A DNA stretch of 64,000 nt from Notamacropus eugenii (lineage: Eukaryota > Chordata > Mammalia > Diprotodontia > Macropodidae), in contig NC_092875.1 in NCBI RefSeq assembly GCF_028372415.1, forward strand, positions 356,988,233 to 357,052,232, written 5' to 3'. Within the stretch, counting starts at the first letter, position 1. Each line of letters opens with the position of its first letter. The position numbers were made by a program, and so were the translations under genes. Below, piece by piece: positions 1 to 12,233 of the stretch. The notes under the pieces were generated by a model. That model was not told the origin of the DNA and searched no databases. It worked only from the letters and a program-made list of their open reading frames with translations.

Positions 1-887
1 ATCATATTATTAAATTCTGTTTTACACCATTTAAATTTCCCACTGTATCTTTCCTCCCTCCCCTTCCCAGAGAGTGGTCCCTTATAAAATAGAATTAAAA
101 AGAGATGAAAGGAAAGTTTAACAAAATTAACTGTTACATGACATCCTTTTATCCATAGTCCCCTATCCCTTCAAAGAAGAGGACAAAGTATCTTCTTACA
201 TCTCTTTTGGTGACCAAATTTGAGCATTACACTTTTGCTGCACTCAATTTATTTTATCATATTGTTTTTCTTTCAATCTGCGTTATTGTAGTCATTGTGT
301 ATATTGTTTTTCTAGTTCTATTTCATTTTGTATGATTTCACCTGAATGTCTTCACATTTCTCTCCACTCATCATAGTTATGATGTTTTAAGGCATTGTGT
401 GATATTTCAATACATTTCCGTTATCACAAGTTTTTTAGTCTTTCCCTAATAGATGAGCATTTACTTTGTTTCTAGTTCCTATATACTATTAGAAATGATT
501 TTATGAATTTTTTGGTTTGTATGGAGGCTTTATTTTTCACTCCTAATCTTTTTAGTATACATGGAATTGTAGCTCAAAGGACACGGTTATTTTAGCTACT
601 TTCTTTGAATAATTTTGAATTGCTTTTCAAGATAGTTAGACTAAATCAGAGTTCCAATAACAGTTCATTAGTGTGGCTGTCTTTTCATAATCCCTGCAAC
701 ATTTATTCTTCCTATCTTTTATTATCTTTGCCAATTTGCTTAGTACAAAAGGAAACCTCAGGGTTGTTTTTATTTGCATTTATTTTATTAGCGATGGGAA
801 GCATTCTTTCATATTGTTAATGGTTTTCAACTCTTCTTTTGAGAAATGTTTATTCATTTCCTTTGACCATTTATGAATTGTTATTTC
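1..887 (-). mobile_element. L1 LINE fragment (ORF2 C-terminus and 3'UTR)
   Basis: Old L1 remnant read on the minus strand. Around 783-875 the minus frame reads 'KWSKEMNKHFSKEEL' followed by 'MKECFPSLI', which matches the conserved L1 ORF2 C-terminal stretch (human L1: WAKDMNRHFSKEDIY...MKKCSSSLAI). Leftwards lies the L1 3' region with the usual antisense phrases, decayed by many substitutions. Homology stops near 887, as expected of a 5'-truncated insertion. The 3' end lies at or beyond the window edge. Non-coding. Confidence 0.7.
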
Positions 888-1297
888 TAAAAGTGATACC
901 CACCAGAAAGCAAGGGAAAGGGGCATAATGTCTACAAATGTAATGATGTATAAGAAGGTGCTGAAATATGAAATCTTTACTCTCCTAAGAGACACAAGAA
1001 GAATAAAGGACAGAGGGAAGATATGTTTTCTGAATAGAGTACACAACATATTGTATAGAAGGGAAGAGAAATGAGTAACAGAAAAAGCATTGAGAAAAGC
1101 TGCCACAAAAATGTTACTAAGATAGAGTATGGAAAGAAAAAAGTCAAAATGGGAGAAAAATACATAAGGGAAAAGAATGAGAAATATCTAATATAAGTAA
1201 ATTAAAAAAAAAAAAAAACAACCTTGAGATAGGGTAGATAGATGAGAGTAGGGGAGGACCAGAGGGAGGACCTATGGAAATACATTATCACCAAAGT
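888..1297. other. Unassigned AG-rich spacer
   Basis: No gene or recognisable repeat. The + strand is purine-rich (many aga/gaa/gga runs) and contains a short A-run at 1203-1218. Open frames on the minus strand here are low-complexity Phe/Leu/Ser stretches with no family resemblance. Confidence 0.5.
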
Positions 1298-1505
1298 AAT
1301 GTTGTTGTTCAGTTGTGTCCAACTCTTTGTAACTTTCTTGGCAAAGATAACGGAGTGGACTGACATTTGCTTCTCCAGCTCACTTTGTAGATGAAGAACC
1401 TGAGGTAAACATGGCTAACTGCCTAGCCCAAGGTCATATGGCTAGTGTCTGAAGCCTTATTTGAACTCAGGAAGATGAGTCTGTATTTGTCTATACACTG
1501 GCCAC
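1298..1505 (-). mobile_element. MAR1-type SINE
   Basis: tRNA-derived marsupial CORE-SINE on the minus strand. The + strand begins with the RTE-derived tail 'gttgttcagttgtgtccaac' and runs through 'ggcaaagataac' and 'tagatgaagaacctgaggta' to the tRNA-like head, which reads 'tttgaactcaggaagatgag' on the + strand. About 20% diverged from other copies in this window. Confidence 0.85.
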
Positions 1506-1944
1506 AATATTGATAGCATAGAAATATGAGGTATTTTACAACTGTTCTATCAGTCGAAGCTGTATTAGACCTACCTGGGACCAAGTCTTATAAATACGTC
1601 ATAAACTCATCCAATGATAAGCCTGAAGACCTGTGTATCATCCTTCTATCAATAGTCACAATCTTGTATTTTTTTATCAATCTAAGATTTCTGTGTAAAC
1701 ACAGTCAAGTCACTCACTGCTCTCTAGACTCAAACACAGATTGTCAAGTTATAAAGGAGAGACACCAAATTGAATCCACAAGCAGACAATGAGAAGTATT
1801 TGGTTTTCATTGTCCTTTGAGTGTTCCCATTGTGGGGTTCGGTAATATCTCTCACCAATAACTTGGAATCTCACTAAATCTTACTGATTTCTGTAAATGA
1901 AAACAAGCAAGGTAGATTAGCTCACCACTGACAGGCTACCCCTG

Positions 1945-2145
1945 CTATTGATCATAGGATGATTGGATGTGATCTTAAAGGTCATCAGTTACAACACTCT
2001 CAATTTTTAAAGGAGGAAACTGAGGCATAGGGAAGTTAAATGGTTTGTCACACAGCTACTAAGTATTAGAGGCAGAATGTGAACCCAGACCATTTTTTTT
2101 TTACCTGTGAGTCCAGAGTCCTATCATTATAGGCTGTTTACTGCC
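1945..2145 (-). mobile_element. MIR-type SINE fragment
   Basis: Antisense MIR/CORE pattern: 'gatcttaaaggtcatcagtt', 'ggaggaaactgaggcatag', 'cacacagctactaagtatta', then 'gaacccagacc'. The order and spacing are those of the mammalian MIR core and tRNA head. Old, with an internal T-run at 2093-2101. Confidence 0.75.
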
Positions 2146-2539
2146 TTACCATAGAAAAGAAGTGGCACTTGATAAGCATCATTGTCATCTTGGTTTATTT
2201 TTCTGGTTTTATACCCTACCGTCCATTCAAGGATACTACATTTCCCAAGGGTAAGACTAGCCTGCATATTGGAATGTTTTTATGACCAAGGGTCGAATCC
2301 TTCCTCTGCAGTCTTCCAGTCACTCGAGGGTACATCTTTTCAGTAATGGATTACCCAGGCATCTATGCCAGTCGATGTGTCCAGAAGACATTATTGATAT
2401 AAACATTTTTGTCTATTCAGATTTATGAATTTTGCTCTAGAAATAACTTTTGAAAATGTTAATTCAAATTATCCATTAGTATTATGGCAGGTGTCAGTTC
2501 AGTTTCTACATGGAGAAGATGGCAAAGGAATTAAACTTG

Positions 2540-2690
2540 GAAATTCGACAGCACCTACTCTTTGCTGATGTTTAGGCTAGGCATTGAGGGACATAAAAAG
2601 ATGGAATGCCACATTGTAATTGCCCTCAGGAAACTTACAACCTAGTAGATAAAATAAATTCCAAAGCATAAGAGTGGGTGATGAGATATT
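2540..2690 (+). mobile_element. Ancient interspersed repeat fragment (family not assigned)
   Basis: Matches by eye the conserved phrase order 'cacctact...', '...aggcattgagg.acataaa', 'gccctcaggaaacttacaac' seen again at 7.9, 8.4, 12.1 and 44.1 kb in this window. It is a dispersed mammalian repeat body; I cannot name the family with confidence. Confidence 0.45.
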
Positions 2691-3389
2691 TTTTATTTGT
2701 TTCGTATTGTTTTGAATAACTTCTTCCTTCAATACTGGGTCTAGACGACTATGTACCCAGTTAATGAGAGAGCAATTTCTTTGCCTTTAATATTTTATTT
2801 TATATTTGCCATTCTTTTCCTTTTAAAATCACAAACATGGAGTAGAATTAGGGAAAGGGATATGTGGATAATGTTACTGTAAGGTTAAAGTTCCTTTTTA
2901 AAGTATCATACTTTTAACACTATGTCAGATAACTAGCCAGACAGGGTAGGAGTTAGGTCAAAGGGACAGCTTCTAAGGGACATCAAATGAATGGAATGGG
3001 GTGAAGTTGAAGCTTGGTAAGTAGGTGCAAGAGAATGAGACTCCTGAATTGTTTTCAGATATCACTGACAGACAACCATTGGTCTGAAATGAAAGGCAGA
3101 GGCAGGCCTGACATTTCAGCGAACCAGGTGGGAAATAAAGACAGTGCCCCACACAAAACAATTGTTAGTGGGCTTGGGCCATTTCATCGTATGCAGCATT
3201 AAAAGTGTTCTATGGGGCATGAAAAAGCTCTTCTGGGTCAAATAATAGTATAGTTGGAAAATGCCTTCTTCTTTCAGACACCAGTTAAGTGTCCTGTAAT
3301 TAGAAAGGCTTTTAAATTGCTCTTTAGGCAAAAGAGTCTGTAGATTATTACTACTTAAAACCTTTAATCTCAGTCGGCTTTATAAGGAT
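2691..3389. other. No feature seen
   Basis: Mixed-composition DNA with no gene, SINE or LINE that I can recognise. The short open frames on both strands between 2973 and 3331 overlap one another and resemble no family. Confidence 0.4.
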
Positions 3390-3600
3390 CTGTTGAAGGA
3401 AGTGAACATGTTTAACTTAGAGAAGACTGGGGAAGGCTTGGCTGGGGAAGGGCACTTAGAGCTGTCTTCCCTTGAAAGATAGTTATATGTCTCAGGGAAG
3501 AACTATACAGTAGCTCTACCATGTAGAATTAAATCCAATGCATGGAAGTCGAAAAGAAATAAAGTTATGCCTGATTGAAAAGAAAATCTCCCAAATTTTA
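3390..3600 (+). mobile_element. CR1/L3-type LINE 3' remnant
   Basis: Contains 'atgtttaacttagagaagac', a decayed form of the CR1/L3 3' coding region that normally reads like 'MFSLEKRRLRGDMI', followed by 'gagctgtcttcccttgaaag'. Heavily diverged; identified by resemblance to the other CR1/L3 pieces in the window (19.9, 28.9, 55.3, 63.5 kb). Confidence 0.5.
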
Positions 3601-3617
3601 GACCTATGTAAAAGAAA

Positions 3618-3858
3618 AATGAGGGGATAGAGTACTGGGCCTGGATTCAGGAAGACCTCAGTTCAAATTCAGCCTCAGACAATTACTAGCTGTGGAACCC
3701 TGAGCAAGCCACTTACCTTCTGTTTGCCTTAATCCACTGGAGAAGGAAATGACAAACCACTCCAGGATCTTTGCCAAGAAAACCCCATGAACCCATGGTA
3801 TATCGCGTCATGAAGAGACAAACATGACAGAAAGACTGAACAACAACAAAAGAAGAAT
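3618..3858 (+). mobile_element. MAR1-type SINE
   Basis: Full-length or nearly so. tRNA-like head 'gatagagtactgggcctgg', 'gacctcagttcaaattcagc', 'ctagctgtggaaccctgagc', core 'ggagaaggaaatgacaaacc', 'atctttgccaagaaaacccc', and RTE-derived tail 'gacagaaagactgaacaaca' ending in A-rich sequence. Confidence 0.9.
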
Positions 3859-3959
3859 GGGGTGGGGTTGGGGGTGGGGCTCAAGAGATCCCTCCTTAGA
3901 AGTACTCTTCAAAAAAAAGACTGGGGACCATATGTGAAGTATATGGTAGCTGGGATCTG

Positions 3960-4035
3960 TTTTTCCTTTGGTTAGAATAGATAGCCTCTGAGGTCCCTTC
4001 CAACTCTGAAATTCAGTGATTATGTAATTATACAC
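3960..4035 (+). mobile_element. SINE/CR1 3'-end remnant
   Basis: 'gatagcctctgaggtccctt' followed by 'ccaactctgaaattcagtga' is the conserved end phrase shared by MIR and CR1/L3 copies. Too short to assign between the two. Confidence 0.5.
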
Positions 4036-5699
4036 AAAAGCATTTATACTTATGTTCTATCAGATGCTTCTTTAAAAGAAATTTCTAAACTTGTTCAGAA
4101 GATAGGATTCGCATTCTTATTTTAACCATAAATTAGATCTAACAGTATGTTTATCAAGATAAATATCTCCCTCAAGCTGCTCTAAAAATATAGCTTTGGT
4201 TTCTACAGCAATTAAATATTTGGTTTCCAGGAGAAAAGTAGCTTTTAATAACTATGTGCTTTATAAAAATTGGTCGCCATTATGTACAATCACAGCTACT
4301 TTGGCCAACTTTCCATCACAAAGAACTGGCTCTTTTCAGTAACCTGCCACCAGGAGAATCCTTTGTTAAGTGCTAACAATCACTACCAAAGCCTGACAAC
4401 AGATTTGAGAAGGTCTCAAATACTGGCAGGTCTTTCTGCTTTAGGATACACTCTGTGGATATGTTTTCTTGACTTTCTGACAAGCCTTGAGTGAAATTTG
4501 GGTATGAAGTGACCTTTTAAAAACTGAGCATCTGCTATGGAGGTTACAGTGGTCAGCACACCTTATACTGTCACTGGAAAACATGTTTTTAGATAGTTTG
4601 GCAGAGTTCAGGAAATTGTTATTTCCACTAATTCTTACATACAATTGCAGCATTTTAACTTTGATACAGAATTGGGAGTGAAACTGGAGAATCGCTTTTG
4701 TCTGAAAAGCACGAATCACTTTTTAATAAAAATACTGGTGTTAAACATGTAATTAGGCAAGTTCTCTCTCTGTCTCTCTTTTTTTCTCTCTCTCTTTCTT
4801 TCTCTTTCAATCCCACACATGTAATGATAAAAAATTCTAGATGAAAGGTAATTATAATCTACGAAAATGTTTGTTTCAGATGTTATTCAGATTTTAAAAT
4901 GAGTTTTGGACTCAGGCTAAAAACTTGGAAGACCTGAAGCAAACACCTGGTTTTCTCTTATATGCCAATCTGCACATCTGCAAAAGAGGCATGTTAACAT
5001 TCCTAAATTTATTAAAGAGTACTATAGAGAAAAAGAGCCTTCTATAAAGTCCTACTCGCATGCCTCATTCTGACTCAAAGGTGACCCTGGATTCTGAATG
5101 GCTATGTCAGGCCAGGGCAAGCCCTAACAGGTCCTCCCAAATGGAAATACTTTTAATTTGAGTCTGGAGATGGATTCCATTTGAGAACCAGATTTTCTCA
5201 TTTTGGAGACATTCCTCTTTAGATTGGCTACATGGTGATGAATTTTGGGAGTTCCCAGTGTCCCATAAAGCCATTTCCTAATGTGCAGAAAATGACACTT
5301 TGTATTGGTGCAACTAGGACCCATGTAGATAAAAGTAACTATAGACTGTTGGAATGTAGCAACAGACATATCAGAGATTGTAAAGAGCCATTTAATTATC
5401 TTTTCTAGCAGTAAATAAATGTGTGCAATGAGGATATTGGGGGGATGTGAATTTATTTGGTAAAATAAAGTTAGTTTGCCTTTTGCTAATATTCTAAAAC
5501 TATAAAAAACATGTAGTTATATGAAGGATTTGTGATTTTATTAGTGTGGAAGACTCCCAGGGTGGAAATTGTCTTCACCAATTCAGATGAAAACCCAACT
5601 ATGATTTAGTAGACAAATATTAGGACATTGCGAGAGGCCTATAGGGGTTAAATGTTTTAAGCACTGTCAGATAATTAGGAAGTGTCAATAGCTCCCACT
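4036..5699. other. AT-rich spacer with a CT tract
   Basis: No gene recognised. A pyrimidine-rich (TCTC)n tract lies at about 4764-4808. The rest is AT-rich with no repeat family that I can name; small open frames at 4270-4719 and 5124-5369 show no domain or family resemblance. Confidence 0.4.
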
Positions 5700-5935
5700 G
5701 TTTTCCTTCAATTCTCAGCTAAAATACTGCCTTCTATAGGAAGACTGTCCTAATCCCTCTTAATTCTAGTACCTCCTTCAAGTTGACTGATTCCTATCTA
5801 TCCTATATATAGTTTGTATATACAAACAGATCTTGAGCTCCTGGAGGGCAGGAATTACATTTTGCTTTTCTTTAAACCGTCAAGGCTTTGAACAGTGCCA
5901 AGAACATGGTAGGCACTGGACAAAAGCTTATTCAC
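5700..5935 (+). mobile_element. L2 LINE 3' end
   Basis: Shows the L2 3' sequence in order: 'cagctaaaatactgccttct', '...ttgagctcctggagggcagg', 'gaacagtgccaagaacatgg', 'taggcactgg'. Sense strand is +. Old; poly(A) end not evident. Confidence 0.8.
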
Positions 5936-6159
5936 TGGCCAACGGACAGGAGCTGAAATCAAGTCTTGACTTCAAATCTCTGGGCCGCACTGGCCCTACA
6001 GGTGACTCAGAATAACACAACATTATATATGGAATATAGTTTGGATTTTTGTTTTCTTGTATTTCCATCAGAAATCTGAAGTCTAATAGAAATTATGAGA
6101 CTGGCCAAGATAACCCAATTACCTTGTGACAGAATAATGTTTGAGACCACAGGGTTTGT

Positions 6160-6345
6160 AGCTATAGATTGGGGAAGAATCAGAAGTCATAGAGCCCAAT
6201 CTGTCTTCATTTTACAAATGAAAGCACTGAAGTCTAGTCAGTTTCAATTCCTTACTTCAGGTTCTAAAAGTTGCAAATAGCAGAGGCAGGTTTAGCTACA
6301 AGTCTGCTGACTCCAAATCCATTGCTTATTTCACTATGTGTCTCC
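6160..6345 (-). mobile_element. MIR-type SINE fragment
   Basis: Antisense MIR phrases: 'agagcccaatctgtcttcat', 'ttacaaatgaaagcactgaa', 'agcagaggcaggtttagcta', 'ctgctgactccaaatccatt'. Old and diverged. Confidence 0.65.
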
Positions 6346-6527
6346 TATCTCTACCAAATCACGCTGTCTGCATGAGAAAGGGATGTGCCATAAACTTGAT
6401 CTGTTTCAAAAATCTACACTTAAATTTTGCTTAGTTTCATTGCATCTATAGTGGAATGTTTCATAAGGATACTTTGGCCACATGTATGGCAGACTCTGTG
6501 ACAATGGGCATTTCTGAGGAGATTAAT

Positions 6528-6735
6528 AAAATAATAGCTAATATTTGCATCATGCTTTAAAGTTTGTGGAACACCTCACAGGCATAATTGATCCTTACAA
6601 TAGTACTGTGAGTTAGGTTCTATCATTATCTTCATTTTACAGATGAGGAAATTGATATTCAGAGAGGTTTAGTATTTGCTTAAAAATCATATAGTTAGTA
6701 TGTAACAAATTTTCCTGAATCCAGGGTCAGCTCTT
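6528..6735 (-). mobile_element. CORE-SINE (MON1/THER1 type)
   Basis: Antisense orientation: 'aatagctaatatttgcatca' (3' end), 'tttacagatgaggaaattga' (core), then the decayed tRNA head near 6715-6735. It lies back-to-back with a second SINE in the opposite orientation. Confidence 0.75.
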
Positions 6736-6739
6736 GTTC

Positions 6740-6970
6740 TAGAGGCATTTAGATGGTATAATGGATAGAGGTCTGGACCTGACCTGACTCTAGGTCAAGA
6801 CACTTGCTAGCTGTGTGACCCTGGGCAAGTCAGTTACCTCTGTCTCCTTCAGCTTCCATATCTGTAAAATAGGGGTAGTAATAACTGTATCGCACAGGGT
6901 TGATGTGAGGTCAAAATATCTGTAAGGTTCTTTGCAAACCTTGAAGCAATACATAAATATTAGCTAATCT
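6740..6970 (+). mobile_element. CORE-SINE (MON1/THER1 type)
   Basis: tRNA-like head 'atggtataatggatagaggt', 'gctagctgtgtgaccctggg', core 'catatctgtaaaataggggt', then 'ttgatgtgaggtcaaaatat' and 3' end 'aagcaatacataaatattag'. Followed by a (TC)n run at 6979-7003. Confidence 0.85.
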
Positions 6971-7003
6971 AACTGATTTTTAACTCTCTCTCTCTCTCTC
7001 TAT

Positions 7004-7724
7004 CATGTTATCTTTCTTTTCCTTTCCTTTTTACAAAGTATTTTTTTCTTAGTGTTTTCATTCTCCTCTTCTATGTAAGGCTGAAAAACACATTCCATCC
7101 TAGAGAGGTTGCTATGTTCTTTTTGTTCAAATGAATTTGGCCTAGGGTCTCTCTTTAAATTTAACTGCAGTTTGAGGTTTAACATGAACCTTGAATGAAA
7201 ATCAACACACTGGAACATATCCCATTTATCACATCAGTTTTTTTTTTAGTTTTTTGATGATTATGGTATGTCAGTTGCTTCTTTTAGCTTTCATCAATGT
7301 CCTCTTCTATTCACTAAGTATTCCTTTATTGAAAAGCTATTTATTTGTCCCCTGGACTTTTCAGGGCATTATCTGTAGATTGGCTGTCTGTACTGACTCA
7401 GCAGGTTCAGGGTCTCATGGCTAAAGGGGATTTCTTGCTTCATAGTCATTCTTTGATTTGAAATTGTCCATCAATTTCACCACTCATAGGATAATTGTAT
7501 TTTTTAAGTTAAGGTTGATTTCTTTAAACTTATCCAAAACTGTAGAACTATTATTGTTTTTAATTTACTACTACAGTATTTATTCTCAAGGAAGCCCAAG
7601 CATCTTCTCAATAATAAATAACAAATGAACCAAACTAATTGCCTTGAATATCTACATCATGATTTACTTATACTCCTACCCTCTATCCTCTGGTTGAGTG
7701 GCTCTGGAAACCACTTGAGCCTTC
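7004..7724. other. AT-rich spacer
   Basis: No gene or named repeat recognised. The open frames at 7003-7218 (minus) and 7191-7424 (plus) are composition-driven. Confidence 0.4.
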
Positions 7725-7890
7725 ATGGTATCACAGGATGTCAGTATTGGAAGAGACCTTAATGGCATCCAGTCCAATCTATCCCTACACAAATCGCTTT
7801 TACCACAATCTCTGATAATTTCCAACCTTAGCTTGAAGACCTTCAACAATAGTGGGCCGAGAATCTTGTGAAGCAGCAAATTCCACTTAC
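7725..7890 (-). mobile_element. CR1/L3-type LINE 3' end
   Basis: Antisense to CR1/L3: 'atcacaggatgtcagtattg', 'catccagtccaatctatccc', 'ccacaatctctgataatttc', 'cagcttgaagacc'-like wording ('tagcttgaagaccttcaaca'), 'agcaaattccactta'. Compare the sense copy at 19.86-20.02 kb. Confidence 0.65.
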
Positions 7891-7894
7891 AGAA

Positions 7895-8145
7895 ATCAAT
7901 TTAAAAATATCTTTGAAACACCCATTATGTTCAAGTTTCTGTGCTAATTGATGGGAATACAAAGAAAAGAGAAAGCCAAATTTCTATCTTCATGGACTTA
8001 CGATCCACCAGGAGAAGGCAACTTATATGAAGATGAATGCACAGAACAGACAAGACAATTTGAGGAGGGATCAAATGCTAACAACTGGGATGTGAAAAGG
8101 GGAAAGTTTCCTTTAGGAGATTGGATGGGCCCTGACATCTGTTGA
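7895..8145 (+). mobile_element. Ancient interspersed repeat fragment (family not assigned)
   Basis: Same repeat body as 8425-8550 and 12.12-12.48 kb: '...ctgtgctaattgatgggaat', 'acaaagaaaagagaaagcc', 'tatcttcatggacttacgat'. Its chance open frame (65 codons) has no family. Confidence 0.45.
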
Positions 8146-8424
8146 GCCTTGAACAAAGACAAAAATTAAAGAGTTAGGATGCATTTCATTGTTTGATGCA
8201 ATGGAGATCTTCAATCTAAGGCTTACATCAAGCAAGTATTATTAAATCATTATCAATCACCAGGCCAAAGTCTACCTCTCTCCAATTTTCCCTATGTTAC
8301 TAGTTACTTGAAGCTTTGGGTTTAAGCAGAACAGGTGCCAGTATTAAGCTAACTCTTGTGTTGCTGTTATATCCAGGAGGTTAGAGACTCATGGTCATGT
8401 CTTTGAGGAACTTGTAGCTTTCTA

Positions 8425-8550
8425 ATTGATCATTCATTCATTTATTCACCCAACAATTATTAAACTCAATTCTATTCAACAACATTTACTAAATTTCTAC
8501 CATGTTCAAGGCACTGTGCCAGGTCCTGAGGATACAACACGTGGAAGGAG
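8425..8550 (+). mobile_element. Ancient interspersed repeat fragment (family not assigned)
   Basis: 'caacatttactaaatttcta', 'ccatgttcaaggcactgtgc', 'caggtcctgaggatacaaca': second copy of the repeat seen at 7.9, 12.1 and 44.1 kb. Interrupted at about 8552 by the next element. Confidence 0.5.
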
Positions 8551-8551
8551 C

Positions 8552-8830
8552 TGTTGTTGTTGTGTGCATCCTTCATTGCCAAAGAAGACCATGCCATCAG
8601 AGAAATTATGACATGACTTACACTTGACTTTATTTTGAGTGAGGGAGGGCTGTGCAAGGTCACAAGCCTCACTTCTCCAGAACCATTTGAATCCAGCAAC
8701 CAGATATTCATCAGGATGACCGGAGATGACCCAGGATGCAATGGGAGACCTTGGCCACTTTAGGCCAAGGTCTATTCAGGAACTCACTTAGGGTGAGGCA
8801 TCGCCCATTCAGTAAATTGGCTTCTTTAAG
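8552..8830 (-). mobile_element. Retroelement-tail repeat (unclassified)
   Basis: Begins with 'gttgttgttgtgtgcatcct' and continues 'tcattgccaaagaagaccat', the reverse-strand form of the 3' end at 14.91-14.94 kb ('ggtcttcttcgagaatgaag'). It then diverges into a body with 'gggctgtgcaaggtcacaag' and 'gagaccttggcc'. Probably a marsupial SINE or retroelement that shares a 3' tail with the RT remnant at 14.6 kb. Family name not assigned. Confidence 0.5.
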
Positions 8831-9011
8831 AAGTAGCCAGGAGATGGCCTCTTTAATGAGGCATAGAAAAAAATGACATCAGGCTGGGAGGGAAACAGCC
8901 ACAGTTACTATTGATAATCACTCTTAAGCCAAGAGGGTCCAGAAGAGCCCTTAGGCAGGGGCCCAGTGTCCTCCAGTGTATAAGCTTCAGAGTGCAGTGG
9001 TTTTAAGATTT

Positions 9012-9085
9012 TGAGAAAGGAAGGAAGAGGAGAGGAGAGGAGAAGGAAGGAGAGGGGAGGGGATGGGAGGGGAGAGGAGGATGGA
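9012..9085 (+). repeat. Purine-rich (GGAGA)n tract
   Basis: Imperfect GGAGA/GGGGAGG repeats of about 74 bp, all purine on the + strand. Able in principle to form triplex DNA; no direct evidence that it does. Confidence 0.85.
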
Positions 9086-9204
9086 ATCTAGCCAGTGAAA
9101 CCAAGTTAAAGGGGCATCTTCTGGCCATCCAAAGTAACTCCATTCTTCACTATACCAGATTGAAGGGTGCCTAGAGCTACATGAATAACTCACTTAGTTG
9201 AAAT

Positions 9205-9330
9205 GAATTTGAGTTTGGTTCAATGAAAACAACATCAGACTTAGAGTCAGAAAATACGAGTTTGAATCCTGGCTCTGACCCTAGTTAGCTTTAAGATCTT
9301 GGACAAATCTCTGAGCTCTGTTTAATGGTG
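9205..9330 (+). mobile_element. MIR-type SINE fragment
   Basis: 'aacatcagacttagagtcag', 'tacgagtttgaatcctggct', 'ttaagatcttggacaaatct', 'ctgagctctg': sense MIR head and body, 3' part missing. Confidence 0.65.
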
Positions 9331-12119
9331 ATGGTGACCAATGAGAGTCCATTTCTTAGGGAATCTGCTAGATAGAGAATGCTCAATATTCTTTGCCTGA
9401 TTCTAAACTAGCATGAGTAAATTTGAAGATCCAAATTCTGGCAAAAGTGATTGGAGAGACAGGGGTAAGCGATGAGGAAAAACATTCTAGCTGGCTTCTG
9501 AACTCAAAGCCCTGGCAAACAAGGAGACTCTGTGCTACAAATGAGTGTACATGCACAAGGTTCTTGTGAATGATCTCTCATTCTCTTTCCTGGTAGCTTT
9601 AAGGTGAGGAAAATTGCTGTGACTTCCCAGGGCTGGGGTGAGGAGAGCTAGCCATTTCAACTTAGCCAATGGTACCTTCCTCCCCCCTTCCCCCCTTTTT
9701 TTTCCTTTCCTGATCTTAGGTGAATGAATATCCTGGGGATGACAAGGAGATCCAACAAAGGAGTCCTGAGGACTCAATGGCAACATTGCAGAGGCTATGA
9801 AAACTATCACCACCAGCACCTGCCAAGTCTGATGAGGCAGGCGAATGATCTACTTCACATACCCCAGGAGTAGATTACCTGTCAGACAAAGTTCCAAGTC
9901 CTTCAAGGAACTAGTCCAGGCAAGCAAGTGAGTGACTTATTTATTACCAGTATCTTATTCCAAAGAAAAGTTGTGGGGAATTGTTGATAGAAGAAAAGGA
10001 CTCGTAGAGTTTGGAATCATAAGGTACACCTTAACCTCATACATTCTCTACATAAGTGCCTGGCCACCCCTGCACTCTACATTTGAGCTCACTTTTCCCA
10101 GGGATCATTGTATATGTAAAGGGGAGAATGTACCCTAAATTTGGGGTATGCTTGGTAACGGATGCTCTTACCATATCTTCTTACTAAAGATCTTTGACAT
10201 ATGAGATGCCAATTGGTTGACTGATATGTGGAGCACACTCTAATGGAATGTATGCCACATACTTCAGAGGATGTAAGATAAGCATTCTATAAATGTGAAC
10301 TACAACTCCTAGGAATTTTTGCTAACTTCTCTGAAGTTTAGATATCAAATTCCACTTATCAATTAGTTTTAGAAAGAGAAAAAGAAGCATTCTTTCAAAG
10401 TCATAGAATATGGCTCTATTTCAGGCCAGTTATTTTACGGATGACTGTAAAGGGGACAGAACAAAAGAACCTGGTGGCTCAGTGTAAGTCATCACCACTA
10501 TTAATACATTAATAGTTTCATCTTATCTTTAGATAGCTGCTTATTTCCTGGGAGAATTAAAAAAAGGGATCTCTACATCTGAATAATTTTTTATGTCTCA
10601 TCTAGGCATTTTGGGAAGGAATATACACAGAAAGGACAAAAGTACCCTGCTTTCTCCCTTGAGCTTTTTTTTTCCCTAGCTCTGAACAAAAAACTAAATT
10701 CCCAACTGTCTTGTGAGGTAGGCAGCCTTGGGTAATTAAAAAAGTCTTTTTTTTCTGGCAATATATGTTCTTTGTTCTGGAGTATTCACTCCTACCTTCT
10801 CAACTGTTAAATTCTCTGAGATGAATCATCGTGCTGGAAGAGAAGAATGTCATTTTCATGCACGAATCTGTGTAATCATCTATTATAAATCATGCAAAGC
10901 ACAGGCAAGATCCAAGATAGGGAGAATACAGCAAGGAAATAGGAGAAAGTTCTTTGTGGATTAACATTCGTTTCTTCCAAAGGGAATGACTTAGCCATGA
11001 CATTGGCATTTTGTCACTCATTAAATGTCAAAGTGTAGGCTTTGGGGGGCAACCTATATGACAACTAGTATTGCTAACAACAAATGGTATGATGCGACTT
11101 CACAAGTTTTCAGCATGAGATATTATCAGCATTATCTCTCTGCTTGAAAATGTACCAATGCTGCTATTTGCCAGCAAAATAAATGGTTTGCATTAGGAAA
11201 AGGTGACCTTTCTCCTACCTTCAGAACTAAGACCTGCTACACTCCTCCATTGCTGTTTCTTTGGAAATAGAATATGATGCCTCCTGTCTCTTATCGAACT
11301 TTGTAAAAAGATTTATTAAAAGTACTGAAAATTAAATTTTCAGAGATATGATGCATTAGATACAGAAAATGCAGATGCTTGGAGAAAGTGACAAAGTGGT
11401 TCCTTACTTTCTCTTTCGGTGCCCTTTTCGTAGGTTACAGCCAACCTCTCAAAATTACTCCCTTTTTCCCCCAAAACAAGGACTGGATGACGTCCGGAAC
11501 TTTTCTATTCCTTACTAACTATGTGATCACTACCTTTAGTCCCACCCATATACCCACCTAATCAAAACCTGTTGTTATAAAAGAATCCAGATCTAACCTC
11601 TAAACTCATTTATGCTAAGGTGAAAAACTGCTATAATGATAGCTGCCTGTTTTCCCCTATAAGCCTCAGCCTACTTGTAATCCTTCATATGACTAGACAG
11701 GTTCCCTGTCTTTCAGGTTAGCTCCTCCCAGACACTATGATGCTCATAAGTTGCTCGTACCTGGGTGGGGATGGGGAAAGGAGTGCATTTTACCCATTCA
11801 GGGCTTCCCCTGAAAAGAACTGAACTCACAGGTCAAAACCAATACCAATTTGTCTCGTTATATTTTTTTATTGTCTAGTGAACTTAGCTATCAAAGATCA
11901 AGATCAGCAGGCTCACGTAATTATATTTTCTACAATATTTTATTGTTGCCTTTTGATTTTACATTATTAGCCATTTATTTATATGCCATGGCTAACAACC
12001 ATACAGTAAGCCTTCCATTATAACAAAGAAATAAAATTAAGCAATCCAATCAACCTTGTGACCATCCATTTCTGACAGCAGAACTTTCAGCTCTCATTCT
12101 TTTCCACCTGTTTAGCCAT
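9331..12119. other. Longest stretch without recognised features
   Basis: About 2.8 kb in which I recognise no gene, exon with plausible splice sites, or named repeat. Composition is AT-rich and non-repetitive by eye. If the window holds conserved single-copy regulatory DNA, this is one place to look, but nothing in the sequence itself shows it. Confidence 0.35.
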
Positions 12120-12188
12120 TCAGGAATCATTTATCAGGCATCTACCATGTGGTAAGCACTGTATTACATTCTGGGGATCTAGATACTT

Positions 12189-12233
<45 letters not shown>
